Shown here: piece after piece, positions 49,264 through 58,603 of the stretch | Layout: every line of letters begins with the position of its first letter | Position numbering within the stretch: position 1 is the first letter of the stretch | Source of the DNA: VRUE01 sp963715625 | Lineage (GTDB): Bacteria; Actinomycetota; Thermoleophilia; Solirubrobacterales; 70-9 | Length of the DNA: 64,000 nt | Assembly: GCA_963715625.1 (NCBI GenBank) | Contig: OY970260.1 | Coordinates: forward strand, 2,666,001 to 2,730,000 | Direction of reading: 5' to 3' | Notes under the pieces: model-generated | The model's input: the letters and a program-made list of their open reading frames with translations, nothing else | Databases searched by the model: none | Told to the model about the DNA's origin: nothing | Made by a program: the position numbers and the translations under genes

Positions 49264-49337
49264 CCCCCCCGGCGGGACTCGAACCCGCGACCTCATCCTT
49301 AGTCATAGGTGCGCTCTATCCGCTGAGCTACGGGGGG
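49264..49337 (-). tRNA. tRNA-like gene, anticodon read as GAC (Val?), aberrant anticodon arm
   Basis: The acceptor CCCCCCG/CGGGGGG, D-arm GCTC/GAGC and T-arm GCGGG-TTCGAGT-CCCGC are canonical. The anticodon arm is one base too long: CACCT-ATGACTA-AGG(A)TG, giving a 5-bp stem only with a bulged A and a loop with U37 instead of a purine. With that fold the anticodon is GAC. A C1-G72 pair and six consecutive C-G pairs are also odd. It may be a divergent tRNA, a pseudogene, or carry a sequence error; isotype is uncertain. Confidence 0.6.
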
Positions 49338-49411
49338 ACACGGCGACGATATGCCTGGAATTCTCGACCCCAAGGCATGGCACACAATTGGCTCCATAGG
49401 ATGCGGAACTC

Positions 49412-50275
49412 ATGCTGATCGGCGCGCATGTCTCTACATCTGGAGGGCTCGAGAAGGCGATCGAGCGGGGGACGGAGCTCGGCTGCGAATCGATCCAGAT
49501 CTTCAACCAGAGCCCGCGCATGTGGCGGCCGACGAAATATGGCCCCGACGACTTCGCCGCGTTCAAGGAAACGATGGCCGACTCGCCGGTCGAAGCGGTG
49601 GTGATCCACGCCGTCTACCTGATCAACTGCGCCTCCAAAGACAGGGAGCTGCGCCGGAAGTCCCAGGCCTCACTGACCCATGCCCTGCGGATTGGCGATG
49701 AGATCGGCGCGGCCGGGGTTGTCCTGCATCCGGGAGCGCAGGTGAAAGAGCCGCTCGACCCCTCGATGAAACGGGCCGGGAAAACGATCGCCGCCGCACT
49801 CAAAGACAGCGAGCGCTGCCCCCTCCTGCTCGAGCAGACCGCCGGCCACAAGGGCCTCCTGGGCCGCGACTTCGACCAGACCGCGGAGCTGATCGAGCTG
49901 GCCGGCGGCGGCGAGCGCCTCGGCCTCTGCCTCGACTCCTGCCACCTCTTCGTCCAGGGCTACGACATCACCGACGAGGAGCACCTCTCCGCCGTCGTCG
50001 ACGAGGCCGACACCAAGGTGGGCCTCGACCGCCTGCGCTGCCTGCACGTCAACGACGCCGCCGCCCCACTCGGCTCCTGCCGCGACCGCCACGCCAACAT
50101 CGGCAAGGGCGAGATGGGCAAGCAGGGCCTCGCCGCCTTCCTCTCCGAGCCGAGGTTCGAGGGCCTCCCGGCCACCCTGGAGACGCCGGGCCCAAACAAG
50201 AAAGGCCCGGACCGCAAGGAAGTGAGCGCGGCAAAGCGCCTCCGCCAGGCAGGCCTGAAGCGGCGCCGGGGATAA
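49412..50275 (+). CDS. nfo: Endonuclease IV
   Basis: 287 residues, AP endonuclease family 2 TIM barrel. LIGAHVSTSGGLEKAIE at the start, IFNQSPRMWRP near residue 31, metal-site histidine in VIHAVYLINCAS near 70, VLHPGAQ, the LLLEQTAG glutamate near 142, CLDSCHLFVQGYD near 173 and the zinc ligands in LHVNDAAAPLGSCRDRHANI near 210. It cuts abasic sites in base excision repair. Isolated on the plus strand, ending at a hairpin shared with the convergent acyl-CoA dehydrogenase. Confidence 0.95.
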   Translation: MLIGAHVSTSGGLEKAIERGTELGCESIQIFNQSPRMWRPTKYGPDDFAAFKETMADSPVEAVVIHAVYLINCASKDRELRRKSQASLTHALRIGDEIGAAGVVLHPGAQVKEPLDPSMKRAGKTIAAALKDSERCPLLLEQTAGHKGLLGRDFDQTAELIELAGGGERLGLCLDSCHLFVQGYDITDEEHLSAVVDEADTKVGLDRLRCLHVNDAAAPLGSCRDRHANIGKGEMGKQGLAAFLSEPRFEGLPATLETPGPNKKGPDRKEVSAAKRLRQAGLKRRRG

Positions 50276-50291
50276 GACGACCGCACGGAAG

Positions 50292-50338
50292 GCCATTCCC
50301 GTTTTGACCGTCTATTTGACGGCTAAAACGGGAATGGC
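50292..50338. terminator. Bidirectional hairpin between nfo and an acyl-CoA dehydrogenase gene
   Basis: GCCATTCCCGTTTT (50292-50305) pairs with AAAACGGGAATGGC (50325-50338), perfect over 14 bp, with an inner GACCGTC/GACGG hairpin in the loop. Both convergent genes end within 20 nt. Confidence 0.75.
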
Positions 50339-50347
50339 TGAGGCTCT

Positions 50348-51643
50348 CTATTTCACATGGACGCCCGAGATCGCCCTGGAGATCACCAGGCGCTGGATCT
50401 CGGAGGTGCCCTCGAAGATCGTGTAGATCTTCGCGTCGCGGTGCATCCGCTCTACCGGGAACTCTCGCGTGTAGCCGTTGCCGCCGAGGATCTGGATCGC
50501 GCGCTCGGTCGACCAGACGGCGACCTCCCCCGCCTTCAGCTTCGACATCGAGCCCTCGGCGTTCTCGAACTTGTGGCCGTTGCGGCCCATCCAGGCTGCG
50601 CGCCAGACGAGCAGGCGGGCGGCGTCGATCTCCAGCTTCATGTCGGCCAGGGTGAAGGCGATCGCCTGGTTCTCGATGATCGCTCTTCCGAACTGCTGGC
50701 GCTCCTTGGCGTAATCGAGCGCGTACTCGTAGGCGGCGCGGGCGATGCCGAGCGCCTGGGCGCCAACCGTGGGGCGGCTCGCCTCGAAGGTCTGCATCGC
50801 GGCCTGCGACTTGGCTTTTTTGCCTTCGCGGACCCGGGCGAGCCTTTCGTCGAGCTTCTCTTTGCCGCCAAGCAGGCAGGCGCCCGGGACGCGGCAGTCG
50901 TCGAGGTGGACGTCGGCCGTGTGCGAGGCGCGCAGGCCGTGCTTCTTCACCTTGGCTCCCTGCTCGCAGCCCTTCGTCCCCGGCGGGATGACGAAGGCGG
51001 CGTGACCGCGCGAGCGCAGCTCGCGGTCTACCGTGGCGATGACAACGTGGACGTCGGCGATGCCGCCGTTCGTCGCCCAGGCCTTCTGGCCGTTGATGAC
51101 CCACTCGTCCGTCGCCTCGTCGTACTTGGCGGCGGTGCGGATCGCAGACACGTCGGAGCCGGCGTCCGGCTCCGACGAGCAGAATGCGGCGACCTTGGGA
51201 TCGTCGGCGCTGCCGAAGCACTGCGGGATCCACTCGCCCATCTGCTCCGGGGTTCCCTGCCCGAAGATCGCGGCGACCGCCAGCGAGGTGCCCATGATCG
51301 CCATGCCGATGCCGGCGTCGCCCCAGAAGAGCTCCTCGTTGGCGATCGGCAGAGTGAGGCCCGTCTCGTCGGCCCAGAACTGGCCGAGCGCTTCGAAGCC
51401 GTAGAGGCCGATCTTGGCAGCCTCCTGGATCACCGGCCAGGGCGTCTCCTCGCGCTCGTCCCACTCCTCCGCGGCGGGGCGGACGACGCCCTCGGCGAAG
51501 CCGTGCACCCACTCGCGGATGTCCTTCTGGTCCTGGTTCAGCTCGAGGGTGAACTTCGGTCCCTCGGCGCCTGCGCCGCCGGTGTCGCCGACCGCCTCGG
51601 CCACCAGCGTTTCTGCCTCTGCCACTGCGGAAGTCTCTGTCAT
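50348..51643 (-). CDS. Acyl-CoA dehydrogenase
   Basis: 431 residues from ATG 51643. N-terminal helical domain, FAD-binding FCSSEPDAGSDVSAIRT near residue 153, VINGQKAWATNGG near 182, and the C-terminal domain with QILGGNGYTREFPVERMHRD and AKIYTIFEGTSEIQR, where the Glu of FEGTSEIQ is the usual catalytic base. It oxidises an acyl-CoA and passes electrons to ETF. Chain-length preference cannot be told. There are no beta-oxidation neighbours. Confidence 0.93.
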   Translation of the reverse strand: MTETSAVAEAETLVAEAVGDTGGAGAEGPKFTLELNQDQKDIREWVHGFAEGVVRPAAEEWDEREETPWPVIQEAAKIGLYGFEALGQFWADETGLTLPIANEELFWGDAGIGMAIMGTSLAVAAIFGQGTPEQMGEWIPQCFGSADDPKVAAFCSSEPDAGSDVSAIRTAAKYDEATDEWVINGQKAWATNGGIADVHVVIATVDRELRSRGHAAFVIPPGTKGCEQGAKVKKHGLRASHTADVHLDDCRVPGACLLGGKEKLDERLARVREGKKAKSQAAMQTFEASRPTVGAQALGIARAAYEYALDYAKERQQFGRAIIENQAIAFTLADMKLEIDAARLLVWRAAWMGRNGHKFENAEGSMSKLKAGEVAVWSTERAIQILGGNGYTREFPVERMHRDAKIYTIFEGTSEIQRLVISRAISGVHVK

Positions 51644-51678
51644 GTCCCGAATTCTACACGGAATCATGTCGCGATCCA

Positions 51679-51729
51679 CGAACTGCATCAAATTATCGGC
51701 CTGCTGGGTAGAGAATTTGATGCAGTTCG
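51679..51729 (-). terminator. 16-bp perfect hairpin downstream of the Cys-rich gene
   Basis: CGAACTGCATCAAATT (51679-51694) pairs with AATTTGATGCAGTTCG (51714-51729) around 19 nt. It lies 10 nt beyond the stop of the 51740-52114 gene and upstream of the acyl-CoA dehydrogenase start. Confidence 0.7.
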
Positions 51730-51739
51730 CTTGTGGTGC

Positions 51740-52114
51740 TCAGATGTCGCGCAGGTCGAAGGCCTTGATGCCCTCGGGGCCGCCGTCGGCGCAATCGAAG
51801 AAGCGGCGGTTGACGCAGTCGTAGGAATCGCCGGAGCCCTCGTACGCGCGCTCGACCGAGAACTGGCATTGCGGCAGCGCCTCGCCGGTCATCTTGACGC
51901 CGCCGAAGCCGCCCGGCTGCAGGACCGCGTCGAGCTCGACCTTGGCTCCGAAGACTTCCTGCATGCAACCAACGTACTGGGCGCCGTTGAGCATGTCGAC
52001 GAAGCTGTAGAGGTAGCGGCAGCGCATTTCCACGCAGCCGCGGGGCTCGACCATCTTGTCGCAGAAGGAGCGGCACTGGCGACACTCGCCGGTCTTCTCG
52101 CGGATGGCAGTCAT
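51740..52114 (-). CDS. Cysteine-rich protein of unknown function
   Basis: 124 residues with nine cysteines; I do not recognise the family. The N-terminus has ECRQCRSFCDKM (CxxCxxxC) and PRGCVEMRCRYLY (CxxxxC), then single cysteines in YVGCMQEVF, LPQCQF, YDCVNRRFFDCA. No signal peptide. The pattern suggests a bound metal or Fe-S cluster. It lies 49 nt downstream of dnaE on the same strand, bounded by a hairpin, and could be its operon partner. Confidence 0.6.
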   Translation of the reverse strand: MTAIREKTGECRQCRSFCDKMVEPRGCVEMRCRYLYSFVDMLNGAQYVGCMQEVFGAKVELDAVLQPGGFGGVKMTGEALPQCQFSVERAYEGSGDSYDCVNRRFFDCADGGPEGIKAFDLRDI

Positions 52115-52163
52115 GGAGAAAGTCTAGGGACGCCGGCCGCAGATTCCGGGCATTGATGCGAAA

Positions 52164-55100
52164 TCAGGCAGCGACCGCGGAGGGCGCGGCACTGCTCAGG
52201 ACGTGATCCAGCTCGCTGCGCAGCCGGCCGGAGGGGCGAACGCGGTAGCTCTCGCCGAGCAGCAGCCGCTTCGACTCGCCGGCCGCGGTGCGGATCGCCA
52301 GGTGGACCTCGGCGTCCCCCTTGTGGTGCTCGAGCACGGCCTTCAGTTCCTCGACCAGCAGGTCGGTGAGCTGCGACGCCTCGATCTCGACCTCGACCGG
52401 CCCGCTCGGGCCGCTCGCAACCTCGGGTGCGCGGGCGATCTCCTCGGCGTCGGGTTCGAAGCGCTCGGCCTCCTGCACGACGAGCTTCGTCTCGCCGCGG
52501 TCCTTGTGGTCGAGGCGGCCGCGGACGACGACGATCGCGTCGGGAGCGATGACGGCGGCGCTCTCGGCCTCGTCGGCCTTGAAGACCAGCATCTCGACCT
52601 GCCCCTCGACGTCGTCGAGGGTGGCGAACATCATCTGGCTGCCGCTCTTGGTGCGGATCTTCTTGCACTCGGTGACGATGCCGCCGACCGTCACCCAGGA
52701 GCCGTCCTGCTTGTGCGCGAGGTCGGCGAGCCCGCAGTCGACGCGGGCCCGCAGCGCGCCCCGCACCTCGGTCAGCGGGTGCGAGGAAAGGTAGGTCCCG
52801 AGCGTCTCCTTCTCCAGCGCCAGCAGCTCGGCGCGCTCGAACTCGGCGGCCGAGATCGGCGGGCGGCGGTGGGCCTGGGCGGCGGCATCGGCCCCGCCGC
52901 TCTCACCTTCGCCGAAGTCGAAGATCGAGCCCTGGCCGAGCTGGGCGTCCTCCTGGGCCTTCTGCCCCGCCGACTGCGCCGCCGGCAGCGCCTCGAGCAT
53001 CCCCTTGCGCGTCGCCCCGGTCGAGTCGAGCGCGCCGCACTTGACCAGGCATTCGATCGCCCGTTTGTTGACCGCGCGCGAGTCGACCCGTTCGCAGAAG
53101 TCCCAGATCGAGTCGATCGGGCTGTCCTCGCGGGCGCGCAGGATCGCCTCCACCGCCGCGTGGCCGACGTTCTTGACCGCGTCGAGGCCGAAGCGGATCG
53201 CCTTCTCGGAGACGACGAAATCGTGGTCGGAGGAGTTGACGTCGGGCGGCAGCACCTCGATCCCCATCTCCTCGCAGCGGTTGACGAAGAAGGGGACCTT
53301 GTCCTTGGTGTTCATCACCGAGGAGATCACCGCCGCCATGTACTCGGCCGGGTAGTTGGCCTTGAGGTAGGCGGTGCGGTAGGAGATCAGCGCATAGCAG
53401 GCGGCGTGGGACTTGTTGAAGGAGTAGTCGGCAGCCGCCTCCATCAGCGACCACATCTCGTTGGCGACCTTGCTCGCCGTCCCAGAGGCCTGCATCCCCT
53501 CGAGGAACTTCGCCTTCATCGTCGCCATCAGCTCGCGCTTCTTCTTGCCGATCGCCTTGCGCAGGTCGTCGGCCTCGGCGGGGCTGAAGCCGGCCATCCG
53601 CTTGGCGATCTCCATCAGCTGCTCCTGGTAGAGGACGCAGCCGTAGGTGGGCTCGGTGATCGGGCGCAGGCGCTCGTCGGGGTAGGTGACCGAGGAGGGG
53701 TTGCGCTTGCCCTTGGCGTAGTCGGGGATGTAGCGCATCGCCCCGGGCCGGTAGAGCGAGACGAGCGCGACGATGTCGTCGAACTCGGTCGGCTTCACCT
53801 TCTTCATCGCCTCGCGCATGCCCTCGGACTCGAGCTGGAAGACGCCGGTGCCCTCGCCGCGGGCCAGCATCTCGAAGGTCCTTGCGTCGTCCACCGGGAT
53901 CGCGCCGACGTCGATCTCGACCCCCCGCGAGCGGCGGATGATCTCAGCGGCGTCCTCGATCACGTCGAGGTTGCGCAACCCGAGGAAGTCCATCTTCAGC
54001 AGGCCGATCTCCTCGATCGGGCCCATCGAGTACTGGGTGACGATCTTGTACTGGCGCTCGGCCTTGCCGCCGCCGCCGTTGCCGTTCGCTGGGGCCGGGG
54101 CGCTGCGGTCCTCGGCCAGCTGCAGCGGCACGATCTCCTGCAGCGGCCGGTCGGCGATGACGACGGCGGCGGCGTGGATCGAGTTGTTGCGGATGATCCC
54201 CTCGAGGCCCTGGGCGACGTCGAGGATCTTCTTCGCGTCGGGCTCGGAGTCGTAGGTCTTGCGCAGCTCCTGGCCGGGCTTGAGGCATTCCTCGAAGGAG
54301 GGGTTGCGACCGAGGATCGGCTCCGGGATCTGCTTGGCGAGCCGGTCGCCGCTGCCGTAGTCGAAGCCGAGCACCCGCGCCGCGTCGCGGGTGGCGGCGC
54401 GCGGCGCCATCTTGCCGAAGGTGATGATCTGCGCCACCGACTCGCGGCCGTACTTCTCGGCGACGTAGCGGATCACCCGCTCGCGACCGCGGACCGAGAA
54501 GTCGATGTCGATGTCCGGCATCGACTTGCGGCCCGGGTTGAGAAAGCGCTCGAAGAGCAGGTCGTTGGCGAGCGGGTCGATGTCGGTGATCGTCAGCGCG
54601 TAGGCGACGATCGAGCCCGCCGCCGAGCCGCGGCCGGGGCCGACGGCGACGCCGTTGTCCTTGGCGTAGCGGACGAAGTCCCAGACGATCAGGAAGTAGG
54701 AGGAGAAGCCCATCTCCTCGATCACGCCGAGCTCGAACTCGACCCGCTCCTGCGCCTCGGCCGGGACCGGGTCGCCGTAGCGGGCGCGCAGCCCCTCGGC
54801 GGCGATCCGCCGCAGCATCGCCTCGGGCTCCTCGCCGTCGGGCGTCGGGTAGCGCGGCAGCAGCAGCTTGCCCAGCTCGATCTCGGCGTTGCAGCGCTCG
54901 GCGATCTCCAGCGTCGCCGGAACCGCCTCCGGCCACTCGGCGAAGGAGGCCGCCATCTCCTCTGAGTCCTTGAGGTAGAACTCGTTGGTGTCGAAGCTCA
55001 GCTTCGGCGCCTCCAGGGTCGACTTGGTCTGCACGCAGAGCAGCGCCGTGTGGTTGTCGAAGTCCCCGCGCCGCAGGTAGTGGACGTCGGCGGTGCCGAC

Positions 55101-55711
55101 CAGCGGCCGGCCCAGCTCGCGGGCGAAGCGGACGATCCCCTCGTTGGCCCTGTCCTGCTCCGGGATGCCGTTCTTCTGCACCTCGAAGTAGACCTGCTCG
55201 GGCCCGAAGGCCTGGATCAGGTCGTCGAGGTGGGCGCGGGCGTCGTCGGGGCGCTCCTCGACCAGGCGGCGGCAGAAGCGCGACTGCAGGCACCCGGTGA
55301 GGACGATCACGCCCTCGGAGTGGGCGGCGAGCATCTCCATGTCGACGTTGGCCTTGCCGCGGGAGAAGCCTTCGAGGAAGCCGGCCGAGGTGAGCTTGAC
55401 CAGGTTGGCGAGGCCGGCGTCGCGCTCGGCCAGGAGGGTGAGGTGGTTGCGCTCGTATTTGGGCTTCTCCTTGAGCGTCTTGACGATCGTCGACGAAGTA
55501 GGCCTCGAAGCCGACGATCGGCTTGATCCCGTGCTTCTTGCAGGCCTTGTAGAGGTCGACCGCGCCGTTCATCACGCCGTGGTCGGTGAGGCCGAGCGCG
55601 GGCTGGCCCATCTCGGCCGCCCGGGCCGCCATCGCGTCGATCTTGCAATGCGCCGTCGAGCAGCGAGTACTCGCTGTGGGCGTGCAGGTGTACGGCGGAA
55701 GGGTTGCTCAC
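52164..55711 (-). CDS. dnaE: DNA polymerase III alpha subunit, with two apparent 1-bp insertions
   Basis: About 1180 residues after repair, the usual DnaE1 size. The N-terminal PHP start AVHLHAHSEYSLLDGA is in one frame, MGQPALGLTDHGVMNG and GFEAYFVDD in a second, and everything from about residue 75 onward in a third. Removing one base near 55648 and one near 55483 rejoins all three. Later blocks include GPGRGSAAGSIVAYAL, PDIDIDFSVRGRERVI (catalytic Asp residues), the tandem HhH region and an OB fold. As the replicative polymerase it is essential, so sequence errors are more likely than a pseudogene. Start is GTG 55711. Confidence 0.88.
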
Positions 55712-55797
55712 GGGCGCCGGGCGATCATGCCAAGCGGCTCAGATGGAGCGGGTGGGTTTCAGGCGGATTCCGTGCACCTTCCGTGCGTATTTGAGGG

Positions 55798-55913
55798 GCG
55801 ACGGTCCCGGGGAGGGGTTCCGCTTAACTTTTTCGAGGAGCGGGGACTGCTGGCGCCTCGAGCGGATGTCGCGAAAAAGTACAAGACGCTCCACCCCTCC
55901 CCGGGACCGTCGC
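55798..55913. repeat. Palindrome family 4, copy 2 (variable arms, conserved core)
   Basis: Arms GCGACGGTCCCGGGGAGGGG (55798-55817) and its exact complement at 55894-55913 form a 20-bp perfect stem. The inner sequences TTCCGCTTAACTTTTTCGAG and CGAAAAAGTACAAGACGCT are identical to the copy at 35033-35140, although the outer arms are unrelated. It lies between the cell-wall hydrolase stop and the dnaE start. Confidence 0.88.
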
Positions 55914-55933
55914 TCAGGCTCAGCCGTAGATGT

Positions 55934-56956
55934 TCAGGCACAGACCCAGGCGCCGCCGCCCGAGTCGGCCCAGATTTCAGCGGCTATGCGGTCCTGTTCG
56001 GCCTTCGGGGCGTTCTGCGGCTCGCCCTGGCCTCCGTAGAGCTTCCAGGTCGAGGGGAGGATCTGGTAGGCGCCACCAGCTCCCGCTGAGGGGTTGAGAG
56101 CCGAGTAGTTGCCGCCGGACTCGCACATGACTATGTAGGTGGGGATCGAGTAGGGGCCGCCCAGCCAGCGCTCTACGGTGGTTTCGGCTTCGGCTTGGGC
56201 TGGCCGCTTCGGCGGCCTCGATGTCGCTCACCCAAGCGCCGATCTTCGATTTGAGCGTGGCGAGCGAGGCAGAGCGAGCAGCGGCGACCGAGTGCAGCTG
56301 GGCAGCCGCGGCTTCGGCTTCTCGGCGCACGCCGGCGATTTCGGAGCGGGCGGCGGCGAGGCGGGCGTTGTAGGCGTCGGCCTTTGCCTTGAGGGCGGCG
56401 ATCCGCTCGAGCGCTGCGGCGACGGTGCGGCGCACCTGGGCCACGCGGGCGGCCAGGTCGGAGTCGGAGCGCTCGATCTCGCTCGAGGTATTCGGTGCGG
56501 GTGGCGAGCTCGTCGAAGTCTGTCGGAGGCGAGGATGACGCTGGCGGTGCTCGGGGTGCCGCTCTCGTAGATCGCGACGAGGCGCTCCGAGAGCGCGGCG
56601 CGGGCGCGGTGCAGGCGGCGCTTCTCGGCAGCGAGGCGGCGCTGCGTGCGCCGCACGCCGGCCGCCAGACGCGCAGCGCGCTCCTCGCCGGTCGCGAGCA
56701 GGTCGGCGAGCTCCTCCTCGCGGGCGCTCGCAGCATCGGCCTCTTCCTGAGCCGCGGCGAGTTCAGCCTGGGCCGCCTGCAGGCTCGCCGTCAGGGAGCT
56801 GGCTTCGCTGCGCGCCGCGGAGACCTTCGCTTCGAGGTCGCCGACGCTCGCCGCCCCGGCGACGGTTGCCGATAGCAACGCGAAGCCGAGCAGCGTGCAT
56901 GCGAGAGCGGCCAGGCGCGAGGGCCCTCCTGCCTTTGTCGCCAGCGAACGAAGCAC
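55934..56956 (-). CDS. Secreted coiled-coil/transglycosylase-like cell-wall hydrolase, with three apparent 1-bp insertions
   Basis: About 340 residues after repair. Signal peptide ACTLLGFALLSATVAGA, then a long coiled coil rich in Ala/Glu (PcsB/CwlO type), then a C-terminal domain MCESGGNYSALNPSAGAGG with AYQILPSTWKLYGG, which is the transglycosylase/Rpf-like fold with the catalytic Glu in CESGG. The frame is broken near 56520, 56479 and 56198; deleting one base at each restores DFDELATRTEYLER, then IERSDSDLAARVAQ, then SQAEAETTVERWLGG. It probably cleaves peptidoglycan. Confidence 0.75.
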
Positions 56957-57047
56957 GAAGCCGCCGAGGCTAGCGGCTTCCGTTAGCGAACACTCACAAC
57001 TTGACGATAACCCGCAACGGATCTTGCGCCCGGAACGTCTCCACCCG

Positions 57048-57094
57048 TTCCGGTGCGCTTTATCTCCCTATGACGGGGAAAAAGCGCACCGGAA
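57048..57094. repeat. Palindrome family 2, copy 2
   Basis: TTCCGGTGCGCTTT (57048-57061) pairs with AAAGCGCACCGGAA (57081-57094), 14 bp, with inner CCC/GGG pairing. It is 22 nt beyond the stop of the small gene at 57117-57272 and upstream of the hydrolase. Related to 33252-33298 and 62675-62721. Confidence 0.88.
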
Positions 57095-57116
57095 GCCGGG
57101 CGGGGTTGCGGCGCGG

Positions 57117-57272
57117 TCAGCCCTCGGGGACGTTGCGGCTGGCGACGTAGGCGGCGATCGCGACGCCTGCTACGGCGACGCCAACGCCGATCCGGATCTG
57201 GCGCCGGTAGCGGCGGCGCACGTACTTGACGGCGAAGCGGATCGCGGCCTTGCCGAGCTTGTCGTAGCTCAT
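57117..57272 (-). CDS. Small membrane protein downstream of argG
   Basis: 51 residues. A basic amphipathic head (KYVRRRYRRQIR) precedes one hydrophobic helix, IGVGVAVAGVAIAAYVA. The ATG is 2 nt after the argG stop, so it is very likely cotranscribed and coupled. I do not recognise the family. Confidence 0.55.
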   Translation of the reverse strand: MSYDKLGKAAIRFAVKYVRRRYRRQIRIGVGVAVAGVAIAAYVASRNVPEG

Positions 57273-57274
57273 GC

Positions 57275-58570
57275 CTACCCCTCTTCCCCGCGCTGGCGGA
57301 TCCGATGCGCCATCCGCGACTGCAGCGACCAGAGCTCGATGAAGCCGGGCGAGGCGGCCTGCGAGAAGAGGCCGCCGGACTCGGCGAAGGAGGCGAGGTC
57401 GGCGTCGTAGACGGCGTTGGGCGAGGAGCGGGTGACGACCCGCACGCTGCCCTTGAAGAGCCTCAGCCCGATCGTTCCCGTGACCTGGGCGTTGACCGCG
57501 TCCATGTAGGCGTCGAGGTCGGTGCGCAGCGGCTCCCACCAGAGGCCGGCGTAGACGAGGTAGGCCCACTTCTGGTCCAGCGCGGGCTTGAGCTGGTTCT
57601 GGTGGATCGTGCCGACCAGCCTCTCCAGCTCCTGGTGGGCGGTGAGCAGGATCGCCGCCGCCGGCGCCTCGTAGATGTCGCGCACCTTGAGCCCGACGAT
57701 GCGGTCCTCGATGTGGTCGACGATGCCGACGCCGTGCCGGCAGCCGATCTCGGCGGTGCGTTCGAGCAGGTCGACCAGGCCCAGGCGCTCGCCGTTCAGC
57801 GCGACCGGCACCCCGGCCTCGAATCCGACCTCGACCGTCTCCGCCTCGTCGGGCGCCTCCTCGGGGCGGGTGACGAGCTGGAAGACGTCGTCCTCGGGTG
57901 CGTGGCCGAGGTCCTCGATCCAGCGCCCCTCCGAGGAGCGGCCCCAGAGGTTGTCGTCGATCGAGTAGGGCGCGACCTCGGTGCCGCCCTTGACCGGGAT
58001 CCCGTGCTCGCGCGCGTAGGCGATCTCCTCCTCGCGCCCCATCTGCCAGGAGCGCACCGGGGCGATCGTCCGCAGCTCCGGTGCCAGCGTCGCCACCGTG
58101 GCCTCGATCCGCACCTGGTCGTTGCCCTTGCCGGTGCAGCCGTGGGCGATCGTGTCGCAGCCGCTGCGGCGCGCGTGCTCGACCGCCAGCTTGGCGATCA
58201 GCGGCCGGCCCAGCGCGGTGAAGAGCGGGTAGCCGCCGCCGTAGAGGGCGTTGGCCTTGATCGCCGGGACGATGTAGCCGGCGGCGAACTCCTCACGCGC
58301 GTCGACGACGTGGCACTCGAGCGCGCCGAGCCGCTTCGCCTTGTCCTCGATCACCGCGTAGTCCTCGCCCGGCTGGCCGAGGTTGACCGTGAGGCAGACG
58401 ACCTCGGCGTCGTAGGAGTCCTGGATCCACTTCAGCATCACGCTGGTGTCGAGACCGCCCGAGTAGAGCAGCAGGACGCGCCGCACCTGGGCGGGGTCCG
58501 CCTCGTAGGAGGCGGTGCGGGTCTGTGCCGGATCAAGGGTCATGGTCGAGCGGATCGTCGCGGTCGTCAT
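57275..58570 (-). CDS. argG: Argininosuccinate synthase
   Basis: About 422-431 residues. The P-loop VLLLYSGGLDTSVML near residue 33, HGCTGKGNDQVRIE near 142, APVRSWQMGREEEI and PYSIDDNLWGRSSEG near 200 are all diagnostic. It joins citrulline and aspartate with ATP. Two starts are possible: ATG 58570 lies within a palindrome arm (58560-58602) and ATG 58543 just after it. It is separated from argCJBD by two small genes on the same strand. Confidence 0.95.
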   Translation of the reverse strand: MTTATIRSTMTLDPAQTRTASYEADPAQVRRVLLLYSGGLDTSVMLKWIQDSYDAEVVCLTVNLGQPGEDYAVIEDKAKRLGALECHVVDAREEFAAGYIVPAIKANALYGGGYPLFTALGRPLIAKLAVEHARRSGCDTIAHGCTGKGNDQVRIEATVATLAPELRTIAPVRSWQMGREEEIAYAREHGIPVKGGTEVAPYSIDDNLWGRSSEGRWIEDLGHAPEDDVFQLVTRPEEAPDEAETVEVGFEAGVPVALNGERLGLVDLLERTAEIGCRHGVGIVDHIEDRIVGLKVRDIYEAPAAAILLTAHQELERLVGTIHQNQLKPALDQKWAYLVYAGLWWEPLRTDLDAYMDAVNAQVTGTIGLRLFKGSVRVVTRSSPNAVYDADLASFAESGGLFSQAASPGFIELWSLQSRMAHRIRQRGEEG

Positions 58571-58602
58571 TTCACCCGCTACGCGGTCGAAATGACGACC
58601 GC
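58560..58602. repeat. Palindrome family 5, copy 2 (at the argG start)
   Basis: GCGGTCGTCATTTC (58560-58573) pairs perfectly with GAAATGACGACCGC (58589-58602), 15-nt loop. The outer 12 bp match the copy at 28007-28049. In the argG transcript the 3' arm contains the upstream AUG, so initiation there could be hindered by the hairpin. It ends 1 nt before the stop of the Thr-rich membrane protein gene. Confidence 0.82.
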
Positions 58603-58603
58603 G

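Noticed and set aside
53944..55632. 562-codon frame in the 5' half of dnaE
   Set aside because: Only its first 50 or so residues match DnaE; the rest is a shifted frame caused by the apparent insertion near 55483.
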